DNA from: an uncultured Bacteroidia bacterium
GTDB lineage: Bacteria > Bacteroidota > Bacteroidia > Bacteroidales > UBA932
Direction: 5' to 3'
DNA length: 55,152 bases
Assembly: GCA_902788175.1 (NCBI GenBank)
Contig: CADAJF010000013.1
Location: 1-55,152 of the forward strand
The translations under genes and the position numbers were made by a program. A model generated the notes under the pieces. The model had not been told where the DNA came from. It ran no database searches and worked only from the letters and a program-made list of their open reading frames with translations. Shown piece after piece: positions 7,325-16,211 of this stretch. Numbering within the stretch: the stretch's first letter is position 1; every line of letters begins with the position of its first letter.

Positions 7325-9487
7325 ATGAAAAAACTAGTTTTACCCTGCGTAATCGCGCTGATAACCATTTCCTGCTCTCCCAGACAGGCCAAAACTGCAT
7401 CCCACCCCAAGGTGGATTCCCTCATGAGGGTGATGACCCTGGAAGAAAAGATCGGGCAAACCGTCCTTTTTACCAGCGACTGGTCTGTAACCGGCCCTTC
7501 CATGCGGGACAATTACCTGGAAGATATCCGCGCCGGCCGTTGCGGTAACCTCCTGAACGCCTATACAGCAGACTTTACCCGCGAAATCCAGCGCATAGCC
7601 GTGGAGGAAACCCGTCTGGGTATCCCCATTCTCTTTGGTTATGATGTCATCCATGGTTTCCGGACCATCTTCCCCATCAATCTGGGCATGAGTGCCTCCT
7701 GGGACATAGAGGCCATTCAGGAAAGCGCTCGCATAGCTGCCAGCGAGGCGGCCGCCGCTGGCCTGCACTGGACCTACAGCCCCATGTGCGATATCTCCGT
7801 GGAACCGCGTTGGGGCCGTATCAGCGAAGGTTCTGGGGAAGACCCCTACCTGGGCAGCCTCATTGCCGCCGCCATGGTGCGCGGATACCAGGGAGATGAC
7901 CTCTCGGCAGACCATACCCTCCTTTCCTGCGTGAAGCATTTTGCCGCTTATGGCGCGCCCCAGGCAGGAAGGGACTACAATACCGTGGACATGTCGGAGC
8001 GCTGGCTCCGGGAGTTTTACCTGCCTCCTTACAAGGCAGCCGTGGATGCAGGCGCTCTTAGCGTGATGGCCTCCTTCAACGAGCTGGACGGCATCCCCGC
8101 CCACGCCAATGCACACCTGATGAACGAAATTCTCCGCGAAGAGTGGGGCTTCCAGGGCTTTGTGGTAAGCGACTATACCGGTATCATGGAAATGATCCAC
8201 CACGGCTACGCAGAAGATCTCGCAGATGCCGGCCGCCTTTCCATCAATGCCGGCGTGGACATGGATATGATGAGCTCTTCCTACATGGACCACATGAAGG
8301 AACTGGTAGAGAGCGGGAAAGTATCCATGGAAACCCTGGACAACGCCGTGCGGCGCATCCTGAACCTGAAGGCCGCCCTGGGCCTTTTCGAGGACCCCTA
8401 CCGCTATTGCAACCCGGAGCGGGAAAAAGCGCGCACGCTTACTCCGGAGAACAAGGCCTTTGCCCGCAGTTTCGCAGCAGAGAGCATGGTCCTTTTGAAA
8501 AACAGCGGTGTCCTGCCGCTGCGAAAAGGCGAAGTAGTGGCCGTTACAGGGCCGCTGGCCCAGTCCAAAGACGACTTCCTGGGCAGCTGGAGGGGTGCCG
8601 GGCAGGTAGAAAGCGTTCCCGTGAGCATCCAGGAGGCCGTTGGGGAAGTGACGCCGCTATCGGCAGGCGCCTCCAAGGTGATCCTGGTGGCAGGGGAGCC
8701 CTGGCACTGGACGGGGGAAGCCGCTTCCCGCAGCAGTATACGCCTCCCGGAGGAGCAAACCCAGCTGCTCAAAAAGCTTAAGAAGGAAGGGAAGACCGTA
8801 GTCCTTGTGCTTCTGAACGGCCGTCCGCTGGATCTGAGCGAAGAAAGCGAACTCGCTGATGCCATCCTGGAAGCCTGGTATCCCGGCACCATGGGCGGCT
8901 ATGCCGTGGCCGATGTCCTTTTTGGCGACGTGAACCCCTCCGGAAAACTTCCGGTCACCTTCCCCCGCAACCTGGGCCAGGTTCCCATTTATTATTACGC
9001 GAAGAATACCGGCCGTCCCTATGTGCACCCGGATGCCAAGTACGAATCCCGCTACCTGGATGTCCCCAACGAGCCTCTTTACGCTTTCGGCCACGGGCTC
9101 AGCTATACCACCTTTGATTATTCGGAGATTATGCTGGAGGGTGGTCACAGCCAGTCCGGGCAGGGAGTGACCTTGAGCGGGGACGGAACCCTTAAGGCTT
9201 GTGTAACCGTCACCAACACAGGTGCTTGCGAGGGTACGGAGACTGTCCAGCTGTATATCCGGGATCTGGTAGGCAGCGTTACCCGCCCCGTGAAACAGCT
9301 GAAGGGCTTCGAGCGCATAACCCTTGCCCCCGGGGAGTCCCGTATCGTGGAATTCACCCTGGACAAGGAAACGCTTTCCTTCTGGAGGCAGGACATGAGC
9401 TGGGGCCCGGAAAGCGGAGATTTCCAAATTTTCATTGGCGGTGCATCAAATCAGGTCAAAAAAGCATCTTTTAAGTATGCGCTGTAG
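7325..9487 (+). CDS. GH3 family beta-glucosidase, lipoprotein
   Basis: Exo-acting beta-glucosidase that releases glucose from the non-reducing end of oligosaccharides. It has 720 residues from the ATG at 7325; an upstream in-frame TTG lies within the promoter and is rejected. Residues 1-17 form a lipoprotein signal (ALITISC, Cys17). The catalytic nucleophile is Asp283 in GFVVSDYTG, followed by the alpha/beta sandwich domain (GRPLDLSEESELADAILEAW, GKLPVTFPRNLGQVP) and a C-terminal fibronectin-III-like domain from about 615. It is the first gene of the operon and overlaps the next by 11 bases. Its neighbours are GH144-type enzymes, so the natural substrate is probably sophorose or longer beta-1,2-gluco-oligosaccharides (inference; GH3 enzymes accept many linkages). 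It is probably periplasmic. Confidence 0.92.
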   Translation: MKKLVLPCVIALITISCSPRQAKTASHPKVDSLMRVMTLEEKIGQTVLFTSDWSVTGPSMRDNYLEDIRAGRCGNLLNAYTADFTREIQRIAVEETRLGIPILFGYDVIHGFRTIFPINLGMSASWDIEAIQESARIAASEAAAAGLHWTYSPMCDISVEPRWGRISEGSGEDPYLGSLIAAAMVRGYQGDDLSADHTLLSCVKHFAAYGAPQAGRDYNTVDMSERWLREFYLPPYKAAVDAGALSVMASFNELDGIPAHANAHLMNEILREEWGFQGFVVSDYTGIMEMIHHGYAEDLADAGRLSINAGVDMDMMSSSYMDHMKELVESGKVSMETLDNAVRRILNLKAALGLFEDPYRYCNPEREKARTLTPENKAFARSFAAESMVLLKNSGVLPLRKGEVVAVTGPLAQSKDDFLGSWRGAGQVESVPVSIQEAVGEVTPLSAGASKVILVAGEPWHWTGEAASRSSIRLPEEQTQLLKKLKKEGKTVVLVLLNGRPLDLSEESELADAILEAWYPGTMGGYAVADVLFGDVNPSGKLPVTFPRNLGQVPIYYYAKNTGRPYVHPDAKYESRYLDVPNEPLYAFGHGLSYTTFDYSEIMLEGGHSQSGQGVTLSGDGTLKACVTVTNTGACEGTETVQLYIRDLVGSVTRPVKQLKGFERITLAPGESRIVEFTLDKETLSFWRQDMSWGPESGDFQIFIGGASNQVKKASFKYAL

Positions 9488-10751
9488 TTTAAGCTGGGCT
9501 GTGGGGCTGCTTGTCGTCTGCACCCAGGCCTGCCAAATAAGCGACGATAAACTGCTGGACCGCGTGGAGCAGGCCACCATTGGCTATTTCACCCAGTTCG
9601 CAGACCCTTCCACCGGCCTTGCCCGCGAACGGGAGAAGGACCGGAACGGCAACATCGTCACCACCGGCGGCTCCGGCTTTGGCCTGATGGCTGTTATCGC
9701 CGGCGCGGAGCGGGGCTACTTTCCCCGGCAAGAAGGCGTGGAGCGAATTGCCAGGATGGTAGGGTCGCTGGAAACGCTGGAGCGCTTCCATGGCGCCTGG
9801 GCCCACTGGTACGACGCGGATTCCATGCAACCATTTTCCTTCTCCCGCTTCGACGACGGCGGAGACCTGGTGGAAACTGCTTTCCTGGTCCAGGGCCTGC
9901 TGACGGCGCGGGAGTGGCTCAAAGGAGATCACCCGGAGCTGGCGGCACGCTGCAACCGCCTGTGGGAAGAAGTGGAATGGGACTGGTACACGCAGGGTAC
10001 GGATTCCCTGTACTGGCACTGGTCCAAAAACCACGGTTTCAAGATGAACCACCGTATCAAGGGATACGACGAGACCCTTATCACCTATGTGCTGGCGGCC
10101 TCTTCCCCCACGCACCCCATTACCCGGGAATGCTATGAGGCCTCTTACAAAACCTCCGATTACTATTACAACGGCAAGGAGTATTACGGCATTAAGCTGC
10201 CCCTTGGCATGGAGCTGGGCGGCCCGCTCTTCTTCTGCCACTACTCCTTCCTGGGCCTGGACCCGCGGGGCCTCAGCGACGGTCACACCAACTATTTCCA
10301 GCGCAACAAGGCCCATACGCTCATCCACCGCGCCTATGCCATGGACAATCCTAAAGGCTACCGGGGCTATGGAGAGCGCTTCTGGGGTTTCTCTTCCTCG
10401 GATGACCCATACCTGGGCTATTGCTCCCACCATCCCGGAACAGAGAGTGAAAACGGCACAGTGAGCCCTACGGCGGCCATTTCCTCCATAGTCTATACCC
10501 CGGAGGAGTCCTTGCAGGTGATGCGTTACCTGTACCGGGATGTTCCGGAGAGTTTCGGCCCTTATGGTTTTTACGATGCCGTGAACCTTGGCTGCGAACC
10601 TCCCGTGCTGGACCACTACCTGGCCATCGACCAGGGACCGCAGGCCGTGATGATAGAAAACTACCGCAGCGGCCTGCTGTGGAAACTCTTCATGCAGGCA
10701 CCGGAAATCAGGCAGGGCCTAGATAAGCTGGGCTTTTATTATGAAAACTAA
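9477..10751 (+). CDS. GH144-type glucanase (glucoamylase-like fold), lipoprotein
   Basis: Probable endo-beta-1,2-glucanase of the (alpha/alpha)6-barrel type. It has 424 residues. A lipoprotein signal ends near Cys19 (CTQAC). Family signatures are TTGGSGFGLMAVIAG, DDGGDLVETAFLVQGLL, EVEWDWYT, LYWHWSKNHGFKMN, LAASSPTHPI, FCHYSFLGLDPRGLSDG and YLAIDQGPQAVMIEN. The ATG at 9477 is chosen over an upstream TTG because it gives a clean signal peptide; it overlaps the GH3 stop by 11 bases, implying translational coupling. Characterised GH144 enzymes of Bacteroidota cut beta-1,2-glucan, and the GH3 neighbour fits that. GH144 membership is from recalled family sequence, so the exact family number could be wrong while the fold would not. 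Confidence 0.82.
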   Translation: MRCSLSWAVGLLVVCTQACQISDDKLLDRVEQATIGYFTQFADPSTGLAREREKDRNGNIVTTGGSGFGLMAVIAGAERGYFPRQEGVERIARMVGSLETLERFHGAWAHWYDADSMQPFSFSRFDDGGDLVETAFLVQGLLTAREWLKGDHPELAARCNRLWEEVEWDWYTQGTDSLYWHWSKNHGFKMNHRIKGYDETLITYVLAASSPTHPITRECYEASYKTSDYYYNGKEYYGIKLPLGMELGGPLFFCHYSFLGLDPRGLSDGHTNYFQRNKAHTLIHRAYAMDNPKGYRGYGERFWGFSSSDDPYLGYCSHHPGTESENGTVSPTAAISSIVYTPEESLQVMRYLYRDVPESFGPYGFYDAVNLGCEPPVLDHYLAIDQGPQAVMIENYRSGLLWKLFMQAPEIRQGLDKLGFYYEN

Positions 10752-10761
10752 ATCCTAAGAT

Positions 10762-13700
10762 ATGAAACGATTCCTAAGCATTCTATTCCTCTTTGCGCTG
10801 GGCCTTACGGCCTTGGCGCAGGGATACCAGGTGAAGGGTGTTGTGGAAGATGCCCTGGGCCCCGTCGTCGGCGCTACGGTGATGGAGGCAGGCACTTCCA
10901 ACGGCACTTCCACCGGCTTGGACGGGGAGTTCACCCTGGTGGTCTCCGGTCCCGGCGCCCGGGTGGACGTGAGCTGTATCGGCTACGCCGTGCAGTCCTT
11001 TACCGCTTCCAGCCTTCCTGCCGTCATCCGCCTGCAGGAAGACAGCAACTTCCTGGACGAGGTAGTGGTAGTGGGTTACGGCACCCAGAAAGCCAAAGAC
11101 CTCACCGCCCCTATTGTCAATGTGAAAGGGGACGAACTGGCCAAGCAGACTGCCGCCAATCCCATGAGTGCCCTCCAGGGCATGGTGAGCGGCGTACAGA
11201 TTACCCAGAGCGGCGCTCCCGGCGCCGGCCCGTCCGTCAAAATCCGTGGCGTAGGTTCCATCGGTGACTATGCCAGCCCGCTCTATGTGGTGGACGGTGC
11301 CTTCATGGACAACATCGACTTCCTCTCCTCCAATGACATCGAGTCCCTGACGGTGCTCAAGGATGCATCGGCGGCAGCCATTTACGGTGTGAGGGCCGCC
11401 AACGGCGTTATCCTGGTTACCACCAAGAAGGGTATCAGCGGCAAGGTGCGCGTGACCTACGACGGCTACGGCGGCGTGCAGGTGCCCACCAATATCATGA
11501 AGCTGGCCAATACGGAGCAGTACGTGGAGATGTACAATCTGGCCTATCCAGAGAGCACACCCAAGAGTGCATCCAGCTACAGCGGGGTAAGCACGGACTG
11601 GTACAGGGAACTGGTGCATCCGGCCCTTACGCACAGCCATTCGCTGGATCTGTCGGGCGGTACGGAAAAGACCAATTATTCCGTGGGCCTCAGCTATTTC
11701 TTCCAGGACGGTATCATGAACTATACCACCAACAACTACAATCGCCTGAATTTCCGTGCCCGCCTGGACCAGAGTATGACTTCCTGGCTTAAAGTGGGTG
11801 TGAATACGGTGATTTCGCGTTACGGGAAGCACAATCCCAATTCCGGTGTTTACTACCAGGCCTTTGTGAATCCGCCCGTTTATGGCGTGTACAGCGATGC
11901 CAACACGGATGCCTATCCGGAGCTTTTCGACTCCCCGCAGCGCTACGGTTACAGCAACGCTTACGGGAACCCGGCGGCATCGGCCTACTATCACAACAGC
12001 AAGGAGGACGGCATCAAGACCGTTTTCAGCGCTTACGCAGAGGCGACCATCCTGCCCAAACTCAAGTTCAAGACCTCTTATAATCTGGACTTCTACTTCG
12101 CGGACCAGCAGTCCTACACTCCGGAGCATTTTGTAGGCGGCTCGCAGGGCACATCGGTTTCCAGCCTGTCCAAGACTTATACTTACGGAACCTACCAGAT
12201 CCTGGACAACACCCTTACTTACCAGGATCAGCTGGGTGCCCACAACTTCACGGCCATGCTGGGCCAGTCCACGCGCATGCAGTACAACGCATGGCTCAAC
12301 GGTCGGGCCAGCAGCGTTCCGGACTACGACGACGCCTCCCGCTATCTGGTGAACGGTTCTTACCGCAACCAGAGCACCACGGACGGTGCCGGTCGTTACA
12401 ACGGCCTTTCCTTCTTTGCCAGAGGCACTTACAGCTACCGCGAGAAATACCTCGCCACCCTCACCTTCCGGGCCGACGGCAGCTCGAAGTACCAGGATAA
12501 ATGGGGCTTCTTCCCTTCGCTGGGTCTGGGTTGGAACATCTCCGACGAAGACTTCATGAAGGGGCAGCGGGTATTCGATTACCTGAAGCTCCGCGCCAGC
12601 TGGGGCATGCTGGGCAACGACAATGTCCCCGCCAATGACATCAACATCGCCGGCTCTTCCGGCGTGGATTCCTCGGCCGTTTTCGGCGACACTCTGGTGG
12701 ACGGCATGGGTGCCCAGACGGTATACCAGAACTACCTCAAGTGGGAGGTGGTGACGGAGGCCAACGTGGGCGCGGACTTCGCCTTCCTTGGTAGCCGCCT
12801 CAGCGGAGACATCGACTTCTATCACCGCGTGACGGACAGGGTAGTCTTCCATGCGCCCATCGCCACCGGCGGCGGCGTGGCTTCGCTCCTGGCCAACAAC
12901 GGCAAAGTCCTGAACATGGGCGTGGAACTCTCCCTCAAATGGGCCGATACCATTGGTCAGGATTTCAATTATAACCTGGGCATGAACGCTACCGTGAACC
13001 GCAACCGGGTGCTGGCCCTGGAAGGCCGCGAGACCATTCCCGGTGCCCTCACCAACGGCGCCTATGCCACCATGACGCAGGTGGGCTATCCTATCGGCGC
13101 GTTCTGGGGCTATCAGGTGGACGGCATTTTCCAAACGGAGTACGATGCCCAGATGTCCGATGTAGCCCAGCTTTCCACCGGCGCCGGCTACTTCCGCTAC
13201 CACGATTTTGCCGGTAACGAAGACGGCACGCCGGACGGCAAAATAACGGAGGCAGACCGCGTTTACCTGGGCTCTCCGCTCCCTTGGCTCATGCTGGGCA
13301 TGAACCTGGGCTTCGAGTGGAAGGGCTTTGACTTCTCGATGGTCATGAATGCCAATATCGGCAATAAAATCTTCAATGCCAAGCGTTTGAACAAGCAGGT
13401 ATTCCCGGACGGAAACTACGACTATGACTTTTATCTCAACGCCTGGCGCAAAGACGCCCCTTCCACCACCTATCCCACGCCCCGCGTGCTCACGGAACAG
13501 CTGATGGCCCAGAGCAACAGCTTCTTCGTGGAGGACGGTTCCATGTTCCGTATCCAGAACGTGCAGCTTGGCTACACCCTGCGCGGCCTGTTTGGGAAGG
13601 GGAGCAGCCTGCGCCTGTACCTCTCGGCCCAGCGTCCGCTGTCCCTGTTCCGCTACAACGGTTTCACCACCGAGATTGGCGGCTCTCCCATTGCTACGGG

Positions 13701-13767
13701 CATCGACGGTTCTTCCGTCTATCCCATGCAGTCCATCTATACCTTCGGCGTCAACCTCAATCTGTAG
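10762..13767 (+). CDS. SusC/RagA-type TonB-dependent outer-membrane transporter
   Basis: Outer-membrane beta-barrel that imports oligosaccharides using TonB energy. It has 1001 residues: signal peptide (1-20, ending ALAQ), a carboxypeptidase-regulatory-like domain (about 22-95, GVVEDALGPVVGATV and SCIGYAV), the SusC signature DEVVVVGYGTQ (about 99-109), a plug domain with PMSALQGMVSGVQI and VKIRGVGSI, then the barrel ending in the aromatic/hydrophobic strand FGVNLNL. It follows the GH144-type gene after 10 nt and precedes SusD by 4 nt. The cargo is inferred from neighbouring enzymes to be beta-1,2-linked gluco-oligosaccharide. Confidence 0.95.
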   Translation: MKRFLSILFLFALGLTALAQGYQVKGVVEDALGPVVGATVMEAGTSNGTSTGLDGEFTLVVSGPGARVDVSCIGYAVQSFTASSLPAVIRLQEDSNFLDEVVVVGYGTQKAKDLTAPIVNVKGDELAKQTAANPMSALQGMVSGVQITQSGAPGAGPSVKIRGVGSIGDYASPLYVVDGAFMDNIDFLSSNDIESLTVLKDASAAAIYGVRAANGVILVTTKKGISGKVRVTYDGYGGVQVPTNIMKLANTEQYVEMYNLAYPESTPKSASSYSGVSTDWYRELVHPALTHSHSLDLSGGTEKTNYSVGLSYFFQDGIMNYTTNNYNRLNFRARLDQSMTSWLKVGVNTVISRYGKHNPNSGVYYQAFVNPPVYGVYSDANTDAYPELFDSPQRYGYSNAYGNPAASAYYHNSKEDGIKTVFSAYAEATILPKLKFKTSYNLDFYFADQQSYTPEHFVGGSQGTSVSSLSKTYTYGTYQILDNTLTYQDQLGAHNFTAMLGQSTRMQYNAWLNGRASSVPDYDDASRYLVNGSYRNQSTTDGAGRYNGLSFFARGTYSYREKYLATLTFRADGSSKYQDKWGFFPSLGLGWNISDEDFMKGQRVFDYLKLRASWGMLGNDNVPANDINIAGSSGVDSSAVFGDTLVDGMGAQTVYQNYLKWEVVTEANVGADFAFLGSRLSGDIDFYHRVTDRVVFHAPIATGGGVASLLANNGKVLNMGVELSLKWADTIGQDFNYNLGMNATVNRNRVLALEGRETIPGALTNGAYATMTQVGYPIGAFWGYQVDGIFQTEYDAQMSDVAQLSTGAGYFRYHDFAGNEDGTPDGKITEADRVYLGSPLPWLMLGMNLGFEWKGFDFSMVMNANIGNKIFNAKRLNKQVFPDGNYDYDFYLNAWRKDAPSTTYPTPRVLTEQLMAQSNSFFVEDGSMFRIQNVQLGYTLRGLFGKGSSLRLYLSAQRPLSLFRYNGFTTEIGGSPIATGIDGSSVYPMQSIYTFGVNLNL

Positions 13768-13771
13768 GAGT

Positions 13772-15250
13772 ATGAAAGCTAGAATCATTCTTTTCGCAGC
13801 AGCCGCCCTGGCGGTGGTTTCCTGCTCCAAGTTCCTGGATATCCGTATGGAGGCTACCATGCCTTCGGCCGGTATAGACTATTCCAAGACGGACAATATC
13901 TTCCTTCCCGTAAGCGCTGCATATGCCAGCATGCGCCTCAGTGAAGGGCGTGCGCAGAACTATGTGGGCGTAATGGAGATTGTTTCCGATGACGCCGACA
14001 AAGGCTCCTCCGAGAGTGATGGTCCCACCGTGGCCCAGCTGGACAATTTCACCTACGGTCCGGACAATGTGCATGTGGAGCAGATGTGGAATTACTACTA
14101 CGACATCTCGTCGGCCGCCAATTATGCCATCGAGTCCATGGACCTCTTCACGGAGGCCATCACCTCTGAAAGCGGGCAGCAGATGGTGGCCGAATGCCGC
14201 GGAGAAGCCAAGATTATCCGTGCCTACGCCTATTTCAACCTGGTCCGCCTTTTTGGCCGCGTTCCCATCATCGATCGCAGCATGAGCGCAGCGGAATTGG
14301 CCTCCATGCAGGTATCTTCGGTGGAGAGCATCTATGACTTTGTCTATAATGACCTGGATGCCGCCATCGCTGTCGTGCCGGAAAGCCATACGGACTATAA
14401 AGGCCGGTACAACAAGTACACGGCTATGGCGCTGAAGGCCAAGGTGGCCCTCTACCGCAAAGACTGGACGGAAGCCGCCCGCCTCACGGACGCCATCATC
14501 GCCAGCGGCCGTTTTTCCCTCATGAGCCGCTTCAAGGACGCCTTCAACGTGGAAAACGAGTACGGCTCCGAGTCACTCATGGAGGTTGGCAGCTCGGACC
14601 TTGGGCAATCCACCGGCGGCATGCCGCTTTGCTATTACGCCTTTATCCAGGGGCCGCGCGGTAACAAGGAACCCTTCCAGGGATGGGGCTACAAAGTACC
14701 CAGCCAGCGCCTGGTGGATTTCCTGGACGCCCGCGGGGACCACGTCCGCAAGGCCGTAACCCTGCTGGTTCGCGGGGAAACCACCCCCGAAGGCGACTTT
14801 ATTGACCCGGGCTGTGCCAACCCCTATTATAATGGCAAGGTCTATGTCCCCACCCGCCTGAACAACCGCTCCTACAACGCCTATGGCCTGGACCACAATA
14901 TGCGCCTGCTTCGTTACGCAGACGTGCTGCTGATGCACGCAGAGGCCATGGCCCAGGGCGCTGCCATCAGCCCGGCTTCCGGCTACTCGGCCACTATGGC
15001 CCTGAATGAAGTGCGCAGCCGTGCCGGCCTGCCCGCTGCGGAGGCCACCCTGGAGAATATCTACGAGGAGCGCCGCGCAGAACTGGCCCTCGAGGAGAAC
15101 CGTTTCTTTGACCTGGTGCGCTGGGGCCTTGCCCCTCAGGTGTTGGGCCGCCTGGGATTCCAGGCCGGAAAGAATGAGGTGTTCCCCATCCCTTCTGCCC
15201 AGCGGGAACTGAATCCCAATCTTCCCGCCACTCCCGGATATACGTATTAA
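13772..15250 (+). CDS. SusD/RagB-type glycan-binding lipoprotein
   Basis: Surface lipoprotein that caps the SusC barrel and captures glycan. It has 492 residues; the lipobox is VVSC with Cys18. The SusD fold is indicated by the TPR-like helices (AECRGEAKIIRAYAYFNLVR, YNKYTAMALKAKVALYRKDW) and the C-terminal segment LENIYEERRAELALEENRFF followed by DLVRWG. The true start is the ATG at 13772, 4 nt after the SusC stop; the frame stays open upstream inside susC, but that part has no signal peptide and reads as shadow. The last residues LNPNLPATPGYTY are typical of the family. Confidence 0.95.
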   Translation: MKARIILFAAAALAVVSCSKFLDIRMEATMPSAGIDYSKTDNIFLPVSAAYASMRLSEGRAQNYVGVMEIVSDDADKGSSESDGPTVAQLDNFTYGPDNVHVEQMWNYYYDISSAANYAIESMDLFTEAITSESGQQMVAECRGEAKIIRAYAYFNLVRLFGRVPIIDRSMSAAELASMQVSSVESIYDFVYNDLDAAIAVVPESHTDYKGRYNKYTAMALKAKVALYRKDWTEAARLTDAIIASGRFSLMSRFKDAFNVENEYGSESLMEVGSSDLGQSTGGMPLCYYAFIQGPRGNKEPFQGWGYKVPSQRLVDFLDARGDHVRKAVTLLVRGETTPEGDFIDPGCANPYYNGKVYVPTRLNNRSYNAYGLDHNMRLLRYADVLLMHAEAMAQGAAISPASGYSATMALNEVRSRAGLPAAEATLENIYEERRAELALEENRFFDLVRWGLAPQVLGRLGFQAGKNEVFPIPSAQRELNPNLPATPGYTY

Positions 15251-15293
15251 AGCTTAAACACATATTTATTAACCATTTATCAAACAAAAAGTT

Positions 15294-16166
15294 ATGAAGA
15301 AATTCTTTGTTCTGGCAGCTGCCGCTGCGCTGGTTCTTGTCTCTTGCAAGAAGAAAGATGTCCCCGTCCCTGAGCCCGAGAAACCCGAGGCCAAGACTGC
15401 CATCGAAAACCTGGTAGCCTATTTCCCGCTGGAATCCGCCACCGAGGCCGTCAAGGTCGGTGAAGGTGTCTCCTACGAAACCAAGGGCGGTGCCGGTAAC
15501 TTCGGTGCCGGTTATATCGGCCAGGGTTATGTGAATACCGCCGGCAACAACAACGAGGCCTTCCTCAAGCTCAAGCTCGCTTCCAACAACGCCCTTGCCA
15601 AGTTGCAGGATGTCACCTTCACCGCATGGGTGAAAAACCCTGAGGATTTCCAGAAGGGTGCCCTGATCTCCGTGAACGGAAAGAACTTCCCTACCCAGGA
15701 CTGGCCTTCCATGATTGCCTATTTTGACAACAAGGGTACGGATGAGGAAACCGGCGTCAAGAAACAGCAGGTAAACGGCCGCTTCATGTTCAAAAACGCA
15801 GAAGGCGCCGAGACCAACCTGTGGCTGGATACCTGGGATCCCGCTTTCGCCGTGTATGGCAAGTGGTTCCAGTTCGCTTTCACCTATCAGGCTTCCAGCG
15901 GTGCCTGGGCCCTGTATGTGGACGGCGTGAAGGTCCGTGAAGCAGAGTACGGAGACAAGATGCCCTTTGGCAAGTGCATTCCCGCCGACGCCAGCGCCAT
16001 TTACGTAGGCGGCTGGTCCTCCTTCATCGAGAAGTATCCCGGTGCCGCCGAATGGCAGATGTACTTTGGTGGCAGCATCGACGAGATCCGCTTCTACAAC
16101 AAGCCCCTCACCGAGGCCGAGATTCAGTCTCTCCGCAAGGAAGAAGTGGCCATCGCCCTTTCCTAA
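15294..16166 (+). CDS. LamG-like (concanavalin A fold) surface lipoprotein
   Basis: A 290-residue lipoprotein: signal 1-17, Cys18 followed by KKKD and a Pro/Glu-rich linker (VPVPEPEKPE), then one jelly-roll domain of LamG/concanavalin-A type (about 40-285) with recurring features such as LVAYFPLESATEAVKVGEG, VTFTAWVKNPEDF, FAFTYQASSGAWALYVDG and SIDEIRFYNKPLTEAEI. No catalytic residues were recognised, so it is most likely a surface glycan-binding protein in the position of SusE/SusF-type proteins. The 43-nt gap before it is AT-rich without a clear promoter. Confidence 0.75.
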   Translation: MKKFFVLAAAAALVLVSCKKKDVPVPEPEKPEAKTAIENLVAYFPLESATEAVKVGEGVSYETKGGAGNFGAGYIGQGYVNTAGNNNEAFLKLKLASNNALAKLQDVTFTAWVKNPEDFQKGALISVNGKNFPTQDWPSMIAYFDNKGTDEETGVKKQQVNGRFMFKNAEGAETNLWLDTWDPAFAVYGKWFQFAFTYQASSGAWALYVDGVKVREAEYGDKMPFGKCIPADASAIYVGGWSSFIEKYPGAAEWQMYFGGSIDEIRFYNKPLTEAEIQSLRKEEVAIALS

Positions 16167-16211
16167 TTGCTCTTTTACGGCGGCAGGGGGAGGAATCTCC
16201 CTGCTGTTGCC

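Noticed and set aside
10783-13860. Open reading frame of 1025 codons on the minus strand
   Set aside because: Shadow of the SusC gene; the plus-strand product has all SusC signatures, while the minus-strand product has none.
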